The notes under the pieces are model-generated. The model was not told the DNA's origin, ran no database searches, and saw only the letters and a program-made list of their open reading frames with translations. The translations under genes and the position numbers were made by a program. From Aquamicrobium lusatiense (lineage in GTDB: Bacteria > Pseudomonadota > Alphaproteobacteria > Rhizobiales > Rhizobiaceae), in the NCBI RefSeq assembly GCF_014201615.1, contig NZ_JACHEU010000001.1, positions 1,507,631-1,571,630 on the forward strand: a stretch of DNA of 64,000 bases, written 5' to 3'. Of the stretch, positions 1 to 12,957 are shown one piece after another. Position 1 is the first letter of the stretch. Every line of letters begins with the position of its first letter.

Positions 1-123
1 GACGGCTTTCGATACATCGATGAGATCGAGTGGGATCGCGGGCTCTATGAGGTGACCTATTACACGACCGACAAGGCCAAGGTCGAAATCCGCTTCGATC
101 CGGTTACCGGCGAACCGAAATAA
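1..123 (+). CDS. C-terminal fragment of a PepSY-like small protein (5' end outside window)
   Basis: Frame 1 is open from the first base to a TAA at 121-123 and encodes about 40 residues ending ...RFDPVTGEPK. The pattern of acidic and aromatic residues, then a K-x-E-x-R-F-D-P-x-T-G-E tail, resembles the last beta-strands of PepSY domains, which are found in small secreted proteins of this order. The start and any signal peptide lie outside the window, so the family call rests on the tail alone. lepA follows about 90 bp downstream on the same strand. Confidence 0.5.
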   Translation, partial: DGFRYIDEIEWDRGLYEVTYYTTDKAKVEIRFDPVTGEPK

Positions 124-214
124 AGGCGGATATCGCCTGATCCCGGCATGATGCGGGCAGGAGCTGTGCGCTCCTGCTTGCCGAGGGATGGTCCGCCTGA
201 TAAAGGCCGCGACT

Positions 215-2026
<1,812 letters not shown>

Positions 2027-2035
2027 CGCCTCGTC

Positions 2036-2476
2036 GTGCGCGCACTTGTCCAGCGGGTCAGTGAGGCCAGCGTCACGGTGGATGGCGAAAATGTCGGTGA
2101 AATCGGCGCCGGCCTTCTGGTGCTGGTCTGCGCCATGCAGGGTGATACCGAGGCCCAGTCTGAATGGCTGGCGCGAAAGGTCGTCAATCTGCGCATCTTC
2201 CGTGACGAACAGGACCGCATGAACCGCTCGCTTCTGGATGTGGGCGGCAGTGCGCTCATCGTCAGCCAGTTTACGCTGGCGGCCGAGACCAGAGGCAACC
2301 GGCCGGGCTTCTCAACCGCTGCCGCGCCCAACGACGGCAAACGGCTATACGAGCATTTTTCTGCTGCCGTTGCGGCACATGGCGTGCCTGTCGCCAATGG
2401 CGTTTTCGGCGCGGACATGAAGGTCACGCTGGTCAATGACGGCCCGGTGACGATCTGGCTGGACAGCGAGCGCTGA
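2036..2476 (+). CDS. dtd: D-aminoacyl-tRNA deacylase
   Basis: This enzyme hydrolyses D-amino acids and glycine from mischarged tRNAs in the cytoplasm. The product is 146 residues, the usual family length, starting at a GTG ([16 protein letters not shown]). The family signatures SQFTL and the C-terminal NDGPVT (GPVT motif) are both present; they form the active site across the dimer. It lies 10 bp after lepA, so the two probably form one transcript concerned with translation quality. Confidence 0.95.
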   Translation: MRALVQRVSEASVTVDGENVGEIGAGLLVLVCAMQGDTEAQSEWLARKVVNLRIFRDEQDRMNRSLLDVGGSALIVSQFTLAAETRGNRPGFSTAAAPNDGKRLYEHFSAAVAAHGVPVANGVFGADMKVTLVNDGPVTIWLDSER

Positions 2477-2572
2477 CGGCGATTTTCCCGCAAAACCGGC
2501 ATCTGAGCCAAATCAATCGCCCTTCTGAGCCAACCCCGTCATTGACCCTTCGCGCCCTTTCGTGTCAAAGCC

Positions 2573-2606
2573 GGGCCCGATTATGTTGCACTGCCGCAAC
2601 GGGCCC
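2573..2606 (+). promoter_or_regulatory. Dyad/hairpin in the glcB leader
   Basis: GGGCCC at 2573-2578 pairs with GGGCCC at 2601-2606. Inside it, GTTGC (2585-2589) faces GCAAC (2596-2600) across six bases. It sits 7 bp before the GGAGG Shine-Dalgarno at about 2613. It could be an operator of the TTGC-N-GCAA type or an RNA hairpin controlling malate synthase translation. The structure is seen; the function is inferred. Confidence 0.35.
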
Positions 2607-2624
2607 TTATGTGGAGGTTTGGGA

Positions 2625-4790
2625 ATGTCGGATCGCATCGAGATCGCCGGGCTGCGCATTGCGCGCGTACTGCACGACTTCGTAGCTGACGAAGCACTGG
2701 CTGGCAGCGGGATCGATGCTGAGAAATTCTGGACCGGCGTATCGGAGATCGCTCACGATCTGGCCCCCAAGAACCGCCAGCTGCTGCAGAAGCGCGAAGA
2801 CCTTCAGGCAAAGCTCGACCAGTGGTACCGTGAAAACGGCGCGCCGAACGATCTGGAGGCCTACAAGGCCTATCTGAGCGAGATTGGCTATCTGGTGCCG
2901 GAAGGCCCGGATTTCGAAGTCACCACCGCCAATGTCGATCCCGAGATCGCCGAGGTGGCCGGCCCGCAGCTCGTCGTTCCGGTCATGAACGCGCGCTATG
3001 CGCTCAACGCCGCCAATGCGCGCTGGGGCTCGCTCTATGATGCGCTTTACGGCACCGATGCGATTTCCGACGCCGATGGTGCGGAAAAGGGCAAGGGCTA
3101 CAATCCGAAGCGTGGTGCGAAGGTCATCGCATGGGCGCGCGACTTCCTCGACGGAAGCGCGCCGCTGAAGACCGCCTCGTGGGCTGATGCTGGCGCCCTC
3201 TCTGTGAAGGACGGCCAGCTGGTGGTCGGCGAGACCGCCCTTGCCGATCCGGCCCAGTTCGCCGGCTATCGCGGCGAGGCGTCTGCGCCTTCGGCGGTTC
3301 TGCTCCGCAGGAACGGGCTCCATGTCGAAATCGTCATCGACCGCGACAGCGTGATCGGCAAGGACGACAAGGCTGGCATTTCCGATCTGGTGATCGAAGC
3401 CGCACTCACCACCATTCAGGACTGCGAGGATTCGGTCGCCGCTGTCGACGCCGAGGACAAGGTCGTCGTCTATCGCAACTGGCTCGGCCTGATGAACGGC
3501 AACCTCGCCGAGGAAATCGTCAAGGATGGCCGCACCTTCACCCGCCGTCTGAATGGCGACCGCAACTACACCGCGCCCGGTGGCGGCGAACTGGTGCTGC
3601 CCGGCCGTTCGCTGATGCTGGTTCGCAATGTCGGCCACCTGATGACCAACCCGGCGATCCTGCTGCGCGACGGCTCGGAAATTCCGGAAGGCATCATGGA
3701 CGCGGCGATCACCGCCCTGATCGCGCTCAATGATGTCGGCCCGAAGGGCCGCCGCGCCAACAGCCGCACCGGCTCCATGTATGTGGTCAAGCCCAAGATG
3801 CACGGGCCGGAAGAGGTGGCCTTCGCTGTCGAGATCTTCGACCGCGTCGAGGACCTCGTGGGCATGGCCCGCAACACCATCAAGATGGGCATCATGGACG
3901 AGGAACGGCGCACCACCGTGAATCTCAGGGAGTGCATCCGCGCCGCCTCGGCGCGCGTGGCCTTCATCAACACCGGCTTCCTCGACCGTACCGGTGACGA
4001 GATCCACACCTCCATGGAAGCCGGCCCGATGATCCGCAAGGGCGACATGAAGCAGGCGGCGTGGATCGGTGCCTATGAGGCATGGAACGTCGACACCGGC
4101 CTGCAGTGCGGCCTGTCCGGCCACGCCCAGATCGGCAAGGGCATGTGGGCGATGCCGGACATGATGGCTGCGATGCTGGAGCAGAAGATCGCTCATCCCA
4201 AGGCAGGCGCCAACACCGCATGGGTGCCGTCGCCGACCGCCGCCACGCTGCACGCCACCCATTATCATCAGATCGACGTTCATGCCGTGCAGGACACGAT
4301 CCGCAGCCGTCCGAAGGCGAAGCTGGACGACCTGCTGACGGTTCCGGTTGCCGTGCGTCCGAACTGGACCCCGGAAGACATTCAGCTCGAACTGGACAAC
4401 AACGCGCAGGGCATCCTCGGCTACGTGGTGCGCTGGATCGACCAGGGCGTCGGCTGCTCCAAGGTGCCGGACATCAACGATGTCGGCCTGATGGAAGACC
4501 GCGCGACGCTGCGCATTTCCTCGCAGCACATCGCCAACTGGCTGCATCATGGCGTGTGCAGCGAGGAACAGGTGATGGAGACGCTGAAGCGCATGGCGGC
4601 GATCGTCGATCGCCAGAACGAAGGCGATCCGCTCTATCTCCCGATGGCGCCGGACTTCGAAGCCTCCATCGCCTTCAAGGCGGCGTGCGATCTGGTCTTC
4701 AGGGGTCGCGAGCAGCCGAGCGGTTACACGGAGCCCCTGCTGCACAAGCGTCGTCTCGAACTGAAGGCGAAGCTGGGGAATGACGCCTGA
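2625..4790 (+). CDS. glcB: Malate synthase G
   Basis: Malate synthase G condenses glyoxylate with acetyl-CoA to malate in the glyoxylate/glycolate pathway. The product is 721 residues, the size of the monomeric G isoform rather than the shorter A isoform. Typical blocks include [38 protein letters not shown], and [22 protein letters not shown]. An upstream in-frame ATG at 2562 would add 21 unconserved residues that overlap the leader dyad. The ATG at 2625 has GGAGG eight bases before it and begins [16 protein letters not shown], so it is preferred. No isocitrate lyase gene is nearby. Confidence 0.97.
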   Translation: MSDRIEIAGLRIARVLHDFVADEALAGSGIDAEKFWTGVSEIAHDLAPKNRQLLQKREDLQAKLDQWYRENGAPNDLEAYKAYLSEIGYLVPEGPDFEVTTANVDPEIAEVAGPQLVVPVMNARYALNAANARWGSLYDALYGTDAISDADGAEKGKGYNPKRGAKVIAWARDFLDGSAPLKTASWADAGALSVKDGQLVVGETALADPAQFAGYRGEASAPSAVLLRRNGLHVEIVIDRDSVIGKDDKAGISDLVIEAALTTIQDCEDSVAAVDAEDKVVVYRNWLGLMNGNLAEEIVKDGRTFTRRLNGDRNYTAPGGGELVLPGRSLMLVRNVGHLMTNPAILLRDGSEIPEGIMDAAITALIALNDVGPKGRRANSRTGSMYVVKPKMHGPEEVAFAVEIFDRVEDLVGMARNTIKMGIMDEERRTTVNLRECIRAASARVAFINTGFLDRTGDEIHTSMEAGPMIRKGDMKQAAWIGAYEAWNVDTGLQCGLSGHAQIGKGMWAMPDMMAAMLEQKIAHPKAGANTAWVPSPTAATLHATHYHQIDVHAVQDTIRSRPKAKLDDLLTVPVAVRPNWTPEDIQLELDNNAQGILGYVVRWIDQGVGCSKVPDINDVGLMEDRATLRISSQHIANWLHHGVCSEEQVMETLKRMAAIVDRQNEGDPLYLPMAPDFEASIAFKAACDLVFRGREQPSGYTEPLLHKRRLELKAKLGNDA

Positions 4791-4822
4791 GCCACGGCTT
4801 GTGGCGGGGCTCGTCTTGCGCT

Positions 4823-4925
4823 AGAGCAATTGCAGTAAAAGTGCGAAGCGCTTTTTGCGTCGGGAATTGCGTCAAAACAAAGGGTTGGCGCAATTCCACG
4901 CTTCGGAGAAAAGCGGAAATGCGCT
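4823..4925 (+). repeat. Dispersed intergenic repeat, copy 1
   Basis: About 103 bp beginning AGAGCAATTGCAGTAAAAGTG and containing GGAATTGCGTCAAAACAAA and a closing GAAAAGCGGAAATGCGCT. It aligns along its whole length with 5622-5723 in the same orientation. It resembles intergenic repeats scattered through genomes of this order. It occupies nearly all of the glcB-tsaB gap. No function is evident. Confidence 0.75.
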
Positions 4926-4939
4926 AGCCCCTGCACATC

Positions 4940-5617
4940 ATGATCGTTCTTGCCATCGACTGCTCCGCCGGCCTCTGCGCCTCCTGCGTCTGCGATACCG
5001 GTTCGGATAGGGAACTGGGACGCGAGGTTCGTGATCTGGGCAAAGGCCATGCCGAACACCTGATGGCCGTCATCGATGCCGCGCTCGATCGGGCCGGCCG
5101 GACTTTTGCTGATCTCGATGCTGTTGCCGTGTCCATAGGCCCCGGCTCCTTCACCGGCATACGCGTCGGCGTGTCGACCGCGCGCGGTCTGGCGCTGGCC
5201 CTCGGCATTCCTGCAATCGGCGTGACCACGCTTGAGGCGCTGGCGGCGGAAGCCGCGCAGCAGTTTCCCGGGCGGGCGGTGCTTGCTGCCCTTGATGGCG
5301 GCCGCGGCGAAATTCATGCAGCCCTTTACGATGCGCAGTTGCAGCCCCTGTCTGGCCCGGCGGTGATGTCGGCGGAGGCGGCTGCGCGTCTTGGCGGACA
5401 GGTCAACGCCGTTCTGGCCGGAGCCGCAGCGGCACAACTCTCCGATACGGCGGATCAGGTCTTCGACAGCGCGGTGCCGGAGCGCACCGCCGACATCGCT
5501 GTTTACGCGCGGCTTGCCGCGAACAAGGGGGCGGGTGAAAAGCCGCGCCCGCTTTATCTGCGTGACGCCGATGCCAGGCCACAGGCCGGCTTCGTGCTGC
5601 CGCGCAGCGGTTCATGA
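4940..5617 (+). CDS. tsaB: tRNA N6-threonylcarbamoyladenosine biosynthesis protein TsaB
   Basis: TsaB is the scaffold partner of TsaD and TsaE in forming t6A37 on ANN-decoding tRNAs. The 225-residue product opens with the ASKHA-fold strand MIVLAIDCSAG, has HAEHLMAVIDAAL, and the family motif IGPGSFTGIRVG near residues 70-80. ATG 4940 is the only reasonable start. It is followed by rimI, the common TsaB-RimI pairing in bacteria. Both flanks carry a copy of the same dispersed repeat, so the gene may have its own promoter or rely on read-through. Confidence 0.95.
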   Translation: MIVLAIDCSAGLCASCVCDTGSDRELGREVRDLGKGHAEHLMAVIDAALDRAGRTFADLDAVAVSIGPGSFTGIRVGVSTARGLALALGIPAIGVTTLEALAAEAAQQFPGRAVLAALDGGRGEIHAALYDAQLQPLSGPAVMSAEAAARLGGQVNAVLAGAAAAQLSDTADQVFDSAVPERTADIAVYARLAANKGAGEKPRPLYLRDADARPQAGFVLPRSGS

Positions 5618-5621
5618 CGGC

Positions 5622-5723
5622 GAAAGCAATTCCAGCAAAAGTGCGTAGCGGTTTTGCGTTCGGAATTGCGTCAAAACAAAAGGTTGGAGCGTTTCTGCGA
5701 TTCAGGGAAAAGCAGAAATGCTC
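5622..5723 (+). repeat. Dispersed intergenic repeat, copy 2
   Basis: About 102 bp, beginning GAAAGCAATTCCAGCAAAAGTG and ending AGCAGAAATGCTCT, similar to 4823-4925. The shared core is GGAATTGCGTCAAAACAAA. It lies between tsaB and rimI. An open frame upstream of rimI runs through it, which argues against using any rimI start before 5750. Confidence 0.75.
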
Positions 5724-5749
5724 TGGGGGGCCGGGAGGAGAGACTTCGC

Positions 5750-6247
5750 ATGCGCATACCCTTTCTGTCATCGCTGCGCCGGGAATATGCGTTGCAGCCC
5801 CTGTCGCCGGAAGAAAGCGGAGCTGCCGCCGCTCTTCACCGCGAAGGTTTCAGCCGCCCATGGACGGATGAGGAATTTATTTCGCTTCTGGGACAGGACA
5901 CCGTGTTCGGGTTTGCCGCACGCGCCGTGGGGCGGGGCAGGGGCGATCCGGTCGGCTTCGTGCTGGCCCGGCTTGCCGCAGGCGAGGCCGAGATCCTGAC
6001 CATCGTGGTGGCGCGCGCGCACCGCCGCTACGGCCTCGGCTGGCAGCTCATGGATGCGGTGCTGCGCGAGCTTCACGCCCGCCGCGCCGAAGCGCTGTTC
6101 CTCGAGGTGGACGAGACCAATCCTGCCGCCGTCGGGCTCTATCGCCGCCTCGGCTTTCTGGAAGTCGGCAAGCGGCCAAACTATTACCAGACGCCCGTTC
6201 AGGCACCGACCAGCGCGCTCGTCATGCGCCGCGATCTGCGCCGATGA
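5750..6247 (+). CDS. rimI: RimI-type GNAT N-acetyltransferase
   Basis: A 165-residue GNAT-family acetyltransferase. RimI acetylates the N-terminal alanine of ribosomal protein S18 in Escherichia coli; related enzymes act on other protein N-termini. The acetyl-CoA loop reads VARAHRRYGLGWQLM, followed by the LFLEVDETNPAAVGLYRRLGF block typical of RimI. The start is set by GGGAGGAG at about 5733-5740; longer in-frame starts would be encoded by the upstream repeat. It follows tsaB and precedes plsC by 16 bp. The substrate is inferred from family and neighbourhood only. Confidence 0.9.
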   Translation: MRIPFLSSLRREYALQPLSPEESGAAAALHREGFSRPWTDEEFISLLGQDTVFGFAARAVGRGRGDPVGFVLARLAAGEAEILTIVVARAHRRYGLGWQLMDAVLRELHARRAEALFLEVDETNPAAVGLYRRLGFLEVGKRPNYYQTPVQAPTSALVMRRDLRR

Positions 6248-6263
6248 AGCGGGTGCCGTTCAC

Positions 6264-7073
6264 ATGATCGCAAGGATCAGGATCGTGCTCGCGCTGATCT
6301 TCGTCGGCATGGCGACGCTGGTTTTGGTGCCTTTGCAACTGGTTGCCATGAAGACGGGGCTGTGGCGGGAAACCGTCATCCTGAGGCTATGGCACCGCGT
6401 CGTCCTGCGCGGACTGGGAATACGTGTGCATGTGACCGGCCAGCCGGCAGCGCAGCGCCCGCTGCTCATCGTCGCCAATCATATTTCATGGACGGACATT
6501 CCGGTTCTGGGTGCGATTACGGATGTTCGCTTCATCGCCAAGGCCGATATGCAGACATGGCCGCTGGTCGGCTTTCTGTCGAGCCTGCAGCGCACCGTCT
6601 ATATCGAGCGCGAACGGCGGCGCAAGTCCGGCGATCAGGCCGGCGAGATCGCGCTTCGGCTGGTCAATGGCGAGGCCATGGTGCTGTTCGCCGAAGGCAC
6701 CACCAGCGACGGCAACATGATGCTGCCCTTCAAGAGCACGTTGTTTGGCGCCGCCACCATGGCGGTCGCCGAAGGTGCAGCAAAGGAAGTCGCCATCCAG
6801 CCGGTGGCCATTGCCTACACGCGCCTGCACGGCATGCCGCTCGGCCGCCGCTTCCGGCCTCTGGCAAGCTGGATCGGCGATCAGGATCTCGCCTCGCATG
6901 CCCGCGACCTCATAGCCAGCGGCGCGATGGATGTGGAAGTGCGTTTTGGCGAGCCGGTGATCTTCGCCGCCGGCGACAACCGCAAGCAGGCGGCGCGCAT
7001 CGTGGAGGAGAGGGTGCGCGCGCAGTTTGCCGCGGCCCTGCGCGAGCCGGAAGGGTCGCGCCCAAAGCCATAG
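6264..7073 (+). CDS. plsC: 1-acyl-sn-glycerol-3-phosphate acyltransferase
   Basis: This membrane enzyme acylates lysophosphatidic acid to phosphatidic acid in phospholipid synthesis. The 269-residue protein has a hydrophobic N-terminus (RIVLALIFVGMATLVLVPLQL). The catalytic NHxxxxD motif is NHISWTD (H73, D78) and the glycerophosphate-binding motif is FAEGTTSDG (near 142-150). ATG 6264 lies 16 bp after rimI; an open frame that begins inside rimI is an overlap artefact. A related acyl-acceptor such as ornithine lipid cannot be excluded. Confidence 0.9.
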   Translation: MIARIRIVLALIFVGMATLVLVPLQLVAMKTGLWRETVILRLWHRVVLRGLGIRVHVTGQPAAQRPLLIVANHISWTDIPVLGAITDVRFIAKADMQTWPLVGFLSSLQRTVYIERERRRKSGDQAGEIALRLVNGEAMVLFAEGTTSDGNMMLPFKSTLFGAATMAVAEGAAKEVAIQPVAIAYTRLHGMPLGRRFRPLASWIGDQDLASHARDLIASGAMDVEVRFGEPVIFAAGDNRKQAARIVEERVRAQFAAALREPEGSRPKP

Positions 7074-7106
7074 ATTCAGCTGGGTTTTGCTGGTAGAAGC
7101 CCGCCG

Positions 7107-8483
<1,377 letters not shown>

Positions 8484-8530
8484 TCGCGGATGACCCGTAT
8501 GATCCGGCCCCGGCAGATCTGGAGAGACGG

Positions 8531-9610
8531 TTGAGCGCAACCGACCTGACGAATACGAGCCCCGATGCCACGTCCGGTAACGGCCCATCTTCCAGCGCCC
8601 CGTCAGGGGCTTCAGATATGGCCCACATCGTACTCACCTTCGACAACAACAAGCTGGCCGGCGCCCTGTATGGCCAGTTTGACGAGAATCTGGCGCGGCT
8701 GGAGCAGAAGCTCGGCGTCGATATCCGCTCCCGCGGCAACCAGCTGACGATCCGTGGTTCAGCGGTGGCGGCCGAGCAGGCGCGCCGCGCGCTCGACAGT
8801 CTCTACGAGATTCTCCAGAAGGGCGCCGACATCGGCCAGTCGGATGTCGATGGCGCCGTGCGCATGGCCGTGGCGGCCGACGACCAGCTGGTGCTGCCCA
8901 CCATGGAGCGCAAGGGCAAGATGTCGGCCGCGCAGATTTCCACCCGCAAGAAAACCATTTATGCCCGCTCACTCAATCAGGACGCCTATATGCGGGCGCT
9001 GGAGCGGTCGGAGCTGGTCTTCGGCGTCGGCCCTGCCGGCACGGGCAAGACCTATCTGGCGGTGGCGCATGCCGCCATGCTGCTCGAGCGCGGCATGGTC
9101 GAGCGCATCATCCTGTCGCGGCCTGCGGTGGAAGCGGGCGAGCGTCTCGGCTTCCTGCCGGGCGACATGAAGGAGAAGGTCGATCCCTATCTGCGGCCCC
9201 TCTACGATGCGCTCTACGACATGATGCCGGGCGACAAGGTGGAGCGGGCGATTGGTGCGGGCGTCATCGAGATCGCGCCGCTCGCCTTCATGCGCGGGCG
9301 CACGCTCTCGCATGCCGCTGTCATCCTTGATGAGGCGCAGAACACCACCTCCATGCAGATGAAGATGTTCCTGACGCGTCTCGGCGAGAATTCGCGCATG
9401 ATCGTCACCGGCGATCCGACGCAGATCGACCTGCCGCCCAATACGAAATCGGGCCTTGTGGAGGCGCTGCGCGTGCTGGATGGCGTTTCGGGTGTCGTCA
9501 CCGTGCGCTTCAACGATGTCGACGTGGTTCGCCATCCGCTGGTGGCCGAAATCGTCAGGGCCTATGACCGCGACGGCAAGGTTTCGCGCGGTCTCGGCGT
9601 GGAAGGCTGA
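8531..9610 (+). CDS. PhoH-like ATPase (YbeZ family)
   Basis: A 359-residue PhoH-family ATPase, the usual partner of the endonuclease YbeY. An N-terminal KH-like segment (residues 30-95) precedes the ATPase domain with Walker A GPAGTGKTYLAV (about 168-174) and Walker B ILDEAQNTT (about 270). The start is a TTG with GGAGAG just upstream; the next ATG (MAHIVL, 8618) would remove a low-complexity Ser/Pro/Thr tail and is a plausible alternative. It ends 9 bp before ybeY. Confidence 0.93.
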   Translation: MSATDLTNTSPDATSGNGPSSSAPSGASDMAHIVLTFDNNKLAGALYGQFDENLARLEQKLGVDIRSRGNQLTIRGSAVAAEQARRALDSLYEILQKGADIGQSDVDGAVRMAVAADDQLVLPTMERKGKMSAAQISTRKKTIYARSLNQDAYMRALERSELVFGVGPAGTGKTYLAVAHAAMLLERGMVERIILSRPAVEAGERLGFLPGDMKEKVDPYLRPLYDALYDMMPGDKVERAIGAGVIEIAPLAFMRGRTLSHAAVILDEAQNTTSMQMKMFLTRLGENSRMIVTGDPTQIDLPPNTKSGLVEALRVLDGVSGVVTVRFNDVDVVRHPLVAEIVRAYDRDGKVSRGLGVEG

Positions 9611-9619
9611 CGCGCTGCG

Positions 9620-10129
9620 ATGCCCATGAAAGATCGCAATCCGGCGGCGTCCGCGCCGCTTCCCGTGGATATAGACCTTTTGCTGGAGGCAGGCGACTGG
9701 CCGCCTGAGAGCGAGCTTCTGGGGCTCGTGGAACGTTCCGTCGGCGCTGTTGTCGACGAATTGCAGCCGGGATGGACGGGGCAGAGCGAACTCAGCGTCG
9801 TCTTCTGTGATGATGCCCGCATTCAGGAACTCAATGCCCAGTGGCGGGGTAAGGACAAGCCGACGAACGTGCTGTCATTCCCCGCATTTGAGCCGGAAGA
9901 AGATGTCCAGCCGCCGATGCTTGGTGATATCGTGATGGCGGCCGAGACGGTTCTTCGCGAAGCGGAGCTGGAAAACAAGCCGCTTGAGAACCATATCTGT
10001 CATCTTCTGGTGCACGGATTGCTGCATCTTCTCGGATACGATCACGAGAGTGATGAAGAGGCCGAGGAAATGGAAGCTCTGGAGCGACGGGTTCTGGCAA
10101 GGCTTGCCATTCCCGATCCCTATGCGTAA
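9620..10129 (+). CDS. ybeY: Endoribonuclease YbeY
   Basis: YbeY is a zinc-dependent single-strand endoribonuclease for 16S rRNA 3' maturation and ribosome quality control; in rhizobia it also affects small-RNA regulation. The 169-residue product has the metal motif [11 protein letters not shown] (H132, H136, H142) and the conserved PTNVLSFP block. It is placed between phoH and corC, all within tens of bases, which is the standard operon. Confidence 0.96.
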   Translation: MPMKDRNPAASAPLPVDIDLLLEAGDWPPESELLGLVERSVGAVVDELQPGWTGQSELSVVFCDDARIQELNAQWRGKDKPTNVLSFPAFEPEEDVQPPMLGDIVMAAETVLREAELENKPLENHICHLLVHGLLHLLGYDHESDEEAEEMEALERRVLARLAIPDPYA

Positions 10130-10159
10130 TTACGTTTTTGAGAAACTGACCGGACGACG

Positions 10160-11236
10160 ATGAACGACACGCCAAATACTGCCCGGCAAAATGATGCAGG
10201 CAGCGCTCGGGACCTGCCCGAGAATCCGGACGAGGACCCCAGTCCGAGTACCGTAACCGGCAGCCAGCCGCATGAGGCCACGCCTGCCGGACCCGGGCTT
10301 GTCCAGAAGTTCAAGGCCCTGTTCAGGCCGCGCAACGGCACGAACCTGCGCGAAGAGATCGTCGACGCCCTTGCCGAGACCGGTGTCGATGGCGAGGCGT
10401 TTTCGCCCGGCGAAAGGGCGATGCTCAACAACATATTGCGGCTGCGCGAGGTTCGCGTCGAGGACGTCATGGTGCCGCGCGCCGATATCGAGGCGGTCGA
10501 GCTTGGCACCACGCTGGCGGATCTGATGACCGTGTTCGAGCAGTCCGGCCACTCGCGCATGCCGGTCTATTGCGAGACGCTGGACGATCCGCGCGGCATG
10601 GTCCACATCCGCGATCTGCTCGGCCACATCACGCGCCTTGCCCGAGGCAAGAAGCGCCGCACGACTCGCAAGACCACCCCGACCGGTGCTCAGCTCGACC
10701 TCTCACAGGTCGATCTTTCCCGCACCATCGGCGAACTCAACCTCATGCGCCCGGTGCTGTTCGTGCCACCGTCCATGCTGGCTTCCGACCTGATGGGCCG
10801 CATGCAGGCAGCGCGCATCCAGATGGCTCTGGTCATCGACGAATATGGCGGCACCGACGGTCTGGCCTCGCTGGAGGACATCGTCGAGATGGTTGTCGGC
10901 GACATCGAGGACGAGCACGACGACGAGGAAGCGCTGATCACCAAGGCGGGCGACGGCGTGTTCATTGTCGACGGCAAGGCCGAGATCGAGGACGTGCAGG
11001 CCATGATCGGCGAGGACTTCGCGCCCGGCGAGCATGGCGAATCCGTCGATACGATCGGCGGCATGATCTTCAACACGCTTGGCCGTGTGCCGGCGCGTGG
11101 CGAGGTCGTTCAGGCCGTTCCCGGCTTCGAGTTCCATGTGCTGGACGCCGATCCGCGCCGCATCAAGCGCGTGCGGATCGTGCAGCTGTCCAAGGGCGAA
11201 CGCCGCAAGCGCGTAATTAGGGCTGAGCAGGCCTGA
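10160..11236 (+). CDS. CorC/HlyC-type CBS-domain protein
   Basis: A 358-residue soluble protein with two CBS domains (first around VEDVMVPRADIEAVE, second around NLMRPVLFVPPSMLASDLM) and a C-terminal CorC/HlyC transporter-associated domain. A Pro/Asp-rich N-terminus replaces the DUF21 membrane domain, so it is the short cytoplasmic form. E. coli YbeX(CorC), in the same operon position, is linked to magnesium handling and ribosome biogenesis; the role here is by analogy. Confidence 0.88.
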   Translation: MNDTPNTARQNDAGSARDLPENPDEDPSPSTVTGSQPHEATPAGPGLVQKFKALFRPRNGTNLREEIVDALAETGVDGEAFSPGERAMLNNILRLREVRVEDVMVPRADIEAVELGTTLADLMTVFEQSGHSRMPVYCETLDDPRGMVHIRDLLGHITRLARGKKRRTTRKTTPTGAQLDLSQVDLSRTIGELNLMRPVLFVPPSMLASDLMGRMQAARIQMALVIDEYGGTDGLASLEDIVEMVVGDIEDEHDDEEALITKAGDGVFIVDGKAEIEDVQAMIGEDFAPGEHGESVDTIGGMIFNTLGRVPARGEVVQAVPGFEFHVLDADPRRIKRVRIVQLSKGERRKRVIRAEQA

Positions 11237-11335
11237 TCGGGCGAACTGCGGCGGGTTTCTGTACAACTGTAGCGTTTGGCCTGCGGACTCGCGCCTGCTA
11301 GGTTGATCTGTGATTCGCGTTGATCGGAAGGTCTC

Positions 11336-12928
11336 ATGCAACGCCTTGCCGGCCGGATAGTGCTGCTTTGGGGATGGCGGCGGGCGCTGGTCGCCTTTCT
11401 CGCCGGTATGTTTGCCGTTCTGGGGCAGGCCCCTTATGACTTTCCGGCAGCCTGCTTCATTTCCTTTCCCATTCTGGTCTGGCTGCTCGACGGCACCACC
11501 GGCGACGCCACCGTCAGTCGCATCGGGCGCCTGAAACCTGCCTTTGCGGTGGGCTGGTGGTTCGGCTTCGGCTATTTCCTCGGCGGACTGTGGTGGATCG
11601 GCACGGCCCTGCTGGTCGAGGCCGAGAGCTTTGCCTGGGCGCTTCCTTTCGCCATGATCGGCATTCCGCTGCTGCTCGCCTTCTTCTACGGGCTGGCGGC
11701 GGCAATCGCCCGCGCGATGTGGGGCAGCGGCATCGGCCGGATCGCCGCCCTTGCCGCAGGCTTTGCGATCGCCGAGTGGCTGCGCGGTTTTCTCTTTACC
11801 GGCTTTCCGTGGAACGCCATCGGCTATTCTGCCATGCCGGTGCCGATGCTGATGCAGAGCGTTTCGGTGATCGGCATGGACGGCATCAACGCGCTGGCCG
11901 TATTCGTCTTCGCGCTGCCAGCGCTTCTGGTGGACAAATCAGGCCGGCGCCTGGGGGCGGCGCTGTTCGTGCTTCTGCTGATCTCACATGCGGGGTTCGG
12001 TTATTATCGGCTTACCAAGCCGGTTGCCGAAGCGTCTGAATATCTTCAGGTGCGCATCGTCCAGCCGAATGTCGACCTTTCTGAAAAATGGGACAAGGAA
12101 GTCCGGGATCGCATCTTCGCGTCGCTGATCGAATTGTCGGCGCGGCCGCCGGCACAAGGGCAGGCGCGGCCGCAGCTTATCATCTGGCCTGAGACGGCCG
12201 TGCCCTTCCTGTTCACCGACCGCCCCGACGCTCTGACCACGCTGGGCGAGGTCTTGCAGGAGGGCCAGTTGCTGGTGGCTGGCATAGTGCGCGAAGAAGC
12301 GGCGTCGGGGCCGGGAACCCGCACCCGCTATTACAATTCTGTCGTTGCGATCGACGACAAGGGCGAAATCGTCGATGCGGTCGACAAGGTGCATCTGGTT
12401 CCGTTCGGCGAGTACATCCCCTTCGCCGATCTCTTCGCTTCGATCGGCATCGAGCAGCTCGTCGCCGGGCCGATGAACTTTGATGCCGGCAACCAGCGCA
12501 GGGATATTTCCCTGCCGGATGGCGTCAAAGCCTCGCCCTTCATCTGCTACGAGGTGATTTTCCCCGGGCTGGTGGCCGCCGATTCTGCTTCCGCGGATAT
12601 CATGATCAATGTCACCAACGACGCGTGGTTCGGCAACACGCCGGGCCCTTATCAGCATTTCCGGCAAGCCCAGCTGCGTGCCGTCGAGACCGGACGGCCG
12701 CTGTTGCGGGCCGCCAATACAGGCATTTCCGGAGTTGTCGGACAAAGTGGCATCGTCGTCGACGGGCTGGCGATCGGCACTCAGGGAATAATCGATTCTC
12801 GCATTCCCATTTACCTTGCGGAAACCATAACTGAGCGCCAGCGTCGCATAAATGGCATAATTCTGGTGATGCTTCTTGTGATCGGTGCCTTTGTCGTGAA
12901 TGTAAGGCAGAGCCTACGAACGAATTGA
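11336..12928 (+). CDS. lnt: Apolipoprotein N-acyltransferase
   Basis: Lnt adds the third acyl chain to the N-terminal cysteine of lipoproteins at the inner membrane. The 530-residue protein has several N-terminal membrane segments and a periplasmic nitrilase-like domain. The catalytic triad is visible as Glu in WPETAVPF, Lys in [14 protein letters not shown] and Cys in [10 protein letters not shown]. In Sinorhizobium the homologue is actA, required for acid tolerance, and is followed by phrR as here. The stop overlaps the candidate -35 of phrR. Confidence 0.96.
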   Translation: MQRLAGRIVLLWGWRRALVAFLAGMFAVLGQAPYDFPAACFISFPILVWLLDGTTGDATVSRIGRLKPAFAVGWWFGFGYFLGGLWWIGTALLVEAESFAWALPFAMIGIPLLLAFFYGLAAAIARAMWGSGIGRIAALAAGFAIAEWLRGFLFTGFPWNAIGYSAMPVPMLMQSVSVIGMDGINALAVFVFALPALLVDKSGRRLGAALFVLLLISHAGFGYYRLTKPVAEASEYLQVRIVQPNVDLSEKWDKEVRDRIFASLIELSARPPAQGQARPQLIIWPETAVPFLFTDRPDALTTLGEVLQEGQLLVAGIVREEAASGPGTRTRYYNSVVAIDDKGEIVDAVDKVHLVPFGEYIPFADLFASIGIEQLVAGPMNFDAGNQRRDISLPDGVKASPFICYEVIFPGLVAADSASADIMINVTNDAWFGNTPGPYQHFRQAQLRAVETGRPLLRAANTGISGVVGQSGIVVDGLAIGTQGIIDSRIPIYLAETITERQRRINGIILVMLLVIGAFVVNVRQSLRTN

Positions 12929-12957
12929 CTCGTCATATATTAGAATTTCATATTCTA
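12925..12957 (+). promoter_or_regulatory. Candidate phrR promoter with overlapping dyad operator
   Basis: TTGACT at 12925-12930 is followed after 17 bp by TCATAT (12948-12953), a weak sigma70-like pair. Overlapping the -10 is a perfect inverted repeat TAGAAT-N5-ATTCTA at 12941-12957. The geometry suits autorepression by the HTH protein encoded downstream. The sequence is seen; regulation is inferred. Confidence 0.4.
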
